A stretch of 64,000 bases of DNA, taken from NCBI GenBank assembly GCA_017893485.1, contig CM030365.1:47238458-47302457 (forward strand). Reading direction: 5' to 3'. The stretch comes from Hemerocallis citrina. Lineage: Eukaryota > Streptophyta > Magnoliopsida > Asparagales > Asphodelaceae. This document shows, in pieces, positions 60,528 to 64,000 of this stretch. Position 1 is the first letter of the stretch. Every line of letters begins with the position of its first letter. Below the pieces are notes generated by a model, which was not told the origin of the DNA, made no database searches, and saw only the letters and a program-made list of their open reading frames with translations. Made by a program: the position numbers and the translations under genes.

Positions 60528-61338
60528 GATTGTCGAAGCGCTACTACTCACCGACATGTCTCGAGTGGCCGAAGTAGCACGTCTCAAGGCCGGTCTAGAG
60601 GCGACGAGATTGGGGCTTGCCTGGACCCAAGAGCGGCTTAGTGAAGCAAAGTGGGAACTTTGCAAAGCGAAGTGCGAGCTGAAGCACTTGAGATCGACCT
60701 TACTCCGTTGAGACATTAAGAGGAGGCGATTAGAAGAGAGGATTAATGAGACGACCCCGGAAGGCGATGAGGTGGGCTTGTCGGCGGCGGCCAACCTCGG
60801 CTTAAGACGTAGGTGCCTTTGTCATTCCCTGACTAAGGTGACAGCAGAGAGAGACGATCTAAAGAAGGTAACCCTCGATAAGAGCATGGAGGTTGCTCAT
60901 CTTCGGCAGACAATTACCAATGCCTCTCGTGGTGCAGGCTCGATGCAACTGTCGCACCTAAAGATAACTATGAAGGACAACTCGCTTAAAGAGCGAATTG
61001 TCGAGCTTGAGGCGGAGGTCGCTCGTCTTCGACCGCGATCTGAGGGAAGCACTATCATAACCACTTCTTGCACTAGGGAGGAGTATAATAGGGGGATATC
61101 GTTTCGCGAGCTCGCGATTCGCTTACCCCCTATGCATCGAGGCCCGAGAGATGCACAAAGTGGGGTGGCAGCTTCGTCGAGCGGAGCATCTATTGGGGCC
61201 ACCGTTAAATCGGGCATAGACGATGCTTCTCGGCTCGCCGGCCTAGGGACGTCCGCTGATGTAGGGCGTCGGCAGTACAACATTCGTCGCCCCCGAGTGT
61301 CTCTTAACCGAAGTATCCCCATCACTAAGAGGTGCTGA
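60528..61338 (+). pseudogene. Second coiled-coil segment of the antisense region
   Basis: After 'gacttttttcag' the frame reads 'LLTDMSRVAEVARLKAGLEA', 'LAWTQERLSEAKWELCKAK' and 'VTAERDDLKKVTLDKSMEVA', 'LKERIVELEAEVARLRP', mostly coiled coil, with a stop at 60709-60711 and a long open stretch 60772-61338. It ends in a Ser/Gly/Ala-rich tail. It may be further exons of the same antisense gene or a second gene. No known domain is recognised. Confidence 0.55.
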
Positions 61339-61495
61339 AGTAGTGTTCTATAATCTTGTAATTTTGGTTTTAGAAGTTTTGTATCTCGATGTAAAGTTGA
61401 GTCGGTCATCTGTAATTAGACTTGTTTCTCAGACTTTAATGAAATAATACTTGTTTTGTGAACTTGTGTGCTTTGCTAGCATTTGTAATTGTCAA

Positions 61496-62070
61496 CAGTT
61501 GTGGGAGTAATCACTAACGATGAACCTCTTCGTACTCACTTACAAGCAAGTAGCTGAAGTGGAACCGAACCAAGTATTGGACTCCGAACTTTTCGTTTAG
61601 AAGATATTAACAGCTGTAGGAGCAATTCAGAATGGTGATCCGCTTCGTACTCGCTTAGAAGCAAGTAGTTGAAACAGAGTCGAACCAAGTGTTGGACTCC
61701 GAACTTATCGTTTAGAAAGTATCCACAGCTGTAGGAGCAATTCCGAATGGTGATCCGCTTTGTACTCGCTTAAAAGCCAGTAGTTAAAGCGGAGTCAAAC
61801 TAACTGTTGGACTCCGAACTTGTCGTTTAGAAAGTATCAGCAGCTGTAGGAGCAATTCCAAATGGCGATCCGCTTCGTACTCACTTAGGAGCAAGTAGTT
61901 GAAGCGGAGTCGAACCAAGTGTTGGATTCCAAGCGTGTCATTTTGAAAGTATCAACAGCTGTAGGAGTAATTTCGAATGGTGATTCGCTTTGTACTCGCT
62001 TAGAAGCAAGTAGTTGAAGCGGAGTCGAACCAAGTGTTAGACTCCAAGCGTGTCGTTTTAATGCGAATTT
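61496..62070 (+). repeat. Five 115-bp tandem repeats
   Basis: 'cagctgtaggagcaa' and variants recur at 61496, 61611, 61726, 61841 and 61956, exactly 115 bases apart. Each unit has 'gatccgcttcgtactcgctta', 'agcaagtagttgaagcggag' and 'aagtgttggactccgaac'. There is no long ORF. Confidence 0.92.
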
Positions 62071-62086
62071 TTTTTTTGTAAGTAGA

Positions 62087-62197
62087 GTTAGACTATCAAA
62101 AAATAGAGAACTTGCGAAGTATAGTTAGACTACTCAAAAATAGAGAACTTGCGAACTAAAGTTAGACTACTAAAAAATAGAGAACTTGCAGGGAAAG
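62087..62197 (+). repeat. Three 37-bp tandem repeats
   Basis: 'gttagactac' recurs at 62087, 62124 and 62161, each followed by 'aaaatagagaacttgc'. It lies 140 bases from the integrase stop codon. Confidence 0.9.
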
Positions 62198-62336
62198 ACT
62201 TCTTTTTTATTGAAAACAAGTAGGCGGCCGCTTCTAAGTTTTGAGGCGCCTTTACACTTTGATAAAAAGAAAATACAAGTAAGGACTTTAGACATGTCTT
62301 ATGGAGCGCTCTTAGGGAAGTTGCTTGGAGTGGTGC

Positions 62337-63600
62337 TTAGACACCCTCTTGGTACTTCATCAAGTGCTCCGCGTTCCATGTCCTCGTATCCTTCTGCCCC
62401 CCGGGTCTTCGAGTTGACACACGCCCGAGCGAACGACTCTGGAGACCCTATACGGTCCTTCCCAATTGGGTGCCAACTTGCCTCTTTTGCTTGGATCGGA
62501 GATCGACAACTTTCTGAGCACTAGGTCTTCCTCTTTTAGGTTGGTTGGCCGTACCCTCTTATTGTGAGTCTGAGTGAACCTACGGCGGTAGGTCTCTTGC
62601 CGAATTGTAGCTCTCTCGTGGACCTTGTCTATGAGGTCTAGGCTGTTCCGAAACTGGTTCACGTTCTGTGCTTCATTGTAGGCTATGAGTCGGGGTGAAG
62701 GCAGACCCACTTTTAAAGGGATGAGATATTCGGAATCATATGTGAGGTTGAAGGAGGACTCCCCCGTCAGAGTTCTTTTGGTGGTGCGATAGTTCCAGAG
62801 CACGTTCGGTAGTTGTTCAACCCACAACCCCTTAGTGGATCGGTCAAGCCTCTTGTTCAGGCCAGAGAGGAATTGTCGATTTGCATTCTCTGCTTGGCAA
62901 TTGGACTGAGAGTGAGCTATCGAGGAGAATCGCTGCTAAATGCCGAGGTTTGCGCAAAAGTTGCGAAAGGTCGCGCTCGTGAATTGAGTCCCATTTTCGG
63001 TTACGAGGATGCGAGGTACCCCGAACCGGCAAACGATGTTCTTCCAAAAGAACTTCTGGACCTTATGCTCGGTGATTGTAAAAAGAGGTTCGGCCTCGAT
63101 CCATTTTGAGAAGTAGTCTATTGCAACTACTAAGAACTTCAGCTGGCCCGGCGCTGGAGGGAAGGGTCCGAGCAAATCCATCCCCCACATTGCTAAAGGG
63201 ATTGGACTCGCCAAGGAGGAGAGTTGCGCTTGGGGCAGGCGACAGATCGGGGCGAATTTCTGGCAGGAGTCATACTAGCGGACGTACTCCTCGGAGTCAC
63301 TCAATAGTGTGGGCTAGAAGTAGCCGTAGTTCAAGAGTTTTCTGGCAAGGGATCTCGCTCCCAAGTGTGCGCCACACAGACTGTCGTGGGCCTCCTTTAA
63401 GGCATAGAGCGCTTCCTCCTGGGAGAGGCACCTCAGATAGGGTCGACCGTCGATCTGGGTGTAGGAGCATTTGTACATGACTCCGTCAAGGAGTGTGTAC
63501 CGCTCGGCTCGTGTCCTAATCCTCCTTGCCTCTTTCGGGTCTCCGGGAAGGACTCCGTCCCTGAGGTACTCGATGAGGGACTTCATCCAGTTCTCCCCAT
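62337..63600 (-). pseudogene. Tat-3 integrase
   Basis: Reading down from 63600, the zinc-binding part has 'EALYALKEAHDSLCGAHLG' and 'LLNYGYF'. The catalytic core has 'WGMDLLGPFPPA' (first Asp) and 'ILVTENGTQFTSATF', where the usual Asp before Asn-Gly is Glu. The Glu region gives 'QAENANRQ', then 'PNVLWNYRTTKRTLTGESSF' and the C-terminal 'LAPNWEGPYRVSRVV'. The terminal 'TWNAEHLMKYQEGV' is in another frame and ends in TAA at 62337-62339. Frameshifts and stops mark it as inactive. Confidence 0.85.
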
Positions 63601-63618
63601 GTGTTAGGGGGTAGGTTT

Positions 63619-64000
63619 CTATCGGCTCCGGCTATCTAGAGCTTGGAGGGACGAGGAGGCGAGCTTAGAAAGAGCATCCGCCCGCACGTTTTCCTCTCGA
63701 GGAACCTGCTGGATTTGAACATCTTCGAATAAGGCTAGAAGCTCCCTAACCTTTGCCAAGTACTTGGACATACGCTCGTCTCTTGCCTCGTATTCCCCCG
63801 ACACTTGGTTGACGACCAATTACGAATCATTGAAGACTCTGACCCGCTTGGCCCCAGCTTTGCGAGCCATGCAGAGCCCCACTATGAGGGTCTCATACTC
63901 TGCTTCGTTGTTTGATGCTAGGAAGTTCAAGCGTAGGGAGTATTGGAGGGTGAAAGCATCTGGGCCGGTCAAGATAATGCCAGCCCCACTTCTGTCGGTG
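63619..64000 (-). pseudogene. Tat-3 RNase H domain, cut by window edge
   Basis: The frame reads 'SGAGIILTGPDAFTLQYSLR', 'NEAEYETLIVGLCMARKAGA', a TAA stop where Gln is expected before 'LVVNQVSGEYEARDERM', then 'VPREENVRADALSKLAS'. This is the RNase H typical of Tat elements, upstream of integrase. The RT lies beyond position 64000. Confidence 0.85.

Larger units (their letters stand above)
55625..64000 (-). mobile_element. Tat-3: Tat-lineage Ty3/gypsy element, 3' half
   Basis: The element runs on the minus strand from beyond the window. From right to left it has RNase H, integrase, an array-rich intergenic region with an antisense gene, a 99-bp array, polypurine tract and 3' LTR. An extra antisense ORF between integrase and 3' LTR and a repeat-rich 3' UTR are known traits of the Tat/Retand/Ogre group. 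The left target-site flank is GTAAT (55620-55624). Confidence 0.85.

Noticed and set aside
56955..62197. CRISPR-like regular repeats
   Set aside because: Units of 99, 115, 41 and 37 bp are contiguous tandem repeats without unique spacers, in a plant retrotransposon.

Overview
The window is nuclear DNA of a seed plant, probably a eudicot with a large, repeat-rich genome. It is AT-rich and made almost entirely of LTR retrotransposons with TG...CA ends, initiator tRNA-Met primer sites, 5-bp target duplications and long (3-4 kb) LTRs. I cannot name the species. I see no host protein-coding gene, rRNA, tRNA or CRISPR array; nearly every open reading frame is decayed retrotransposon coding sequence or an accident of a simple or tandem repeat.

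The layout is a deep nest. The oldest layer, 'Tat-2', is a minus-strand Tat-lineage Ty3/gypsy element whose antisense gene (aORF, plus strand) survives as pieces at 14902-15513, 27902-27995, 34271-34829 and 38186-38578, with a scrap at 50138-50230. The separating blocks are later insertions: F2 (15514-27896, itself split by G1 at 16545-23630), G2 (27996-34265), A2 (solo LTR, 34830-38185), B (complete, 38579-50137) and C (from 50231). Matching 5-bp duplications flank F2, G1, A2 and B; those of G2 match at 4 of 5 bases.

Left of 14902 lie the LTR and primer site of another element (E, 14558-14901), then a plus-strand Tat element ('Tat-1') whose integrase end is at 5464-5876 and whose 3' UTR and LTR are at 13522-14557. 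Tat-1 carries element A1 (5877-12275) and a fragment of a C-type LTR (12276-13521), joined at what looks like a deletion junction. The first 5.4 kb hold a 3' internal end and a 4.4-kb LTR (F1) inserted in the Tat-1 integrase.

The right end (55625-64000) is Tat-3, a minus-strand Tat element inserted in the LTR of C. It has a 573-bp 3' LTR, a polypurine tract, an eight-unit 99-bp tandem array, a TATA-bearing antisense gene with introns and a nuclear-localisation-like motif, two more tandem arrays, and then RNase H and integrase running off the window.

As for working parts: B carries gag, protease, RT, RNase H, integrase and a chromodomain, all damaged; C keeps gag and protease but has lost pol; G1 and G2 are non-autonomous. 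The most interesting signals are the regulatory-looking array before the Tat-3 antisense promoter, gag-protease introns at the same positions in B and C, and reading-frame continuity of the Tat-2 antisense gene across two old insertions.
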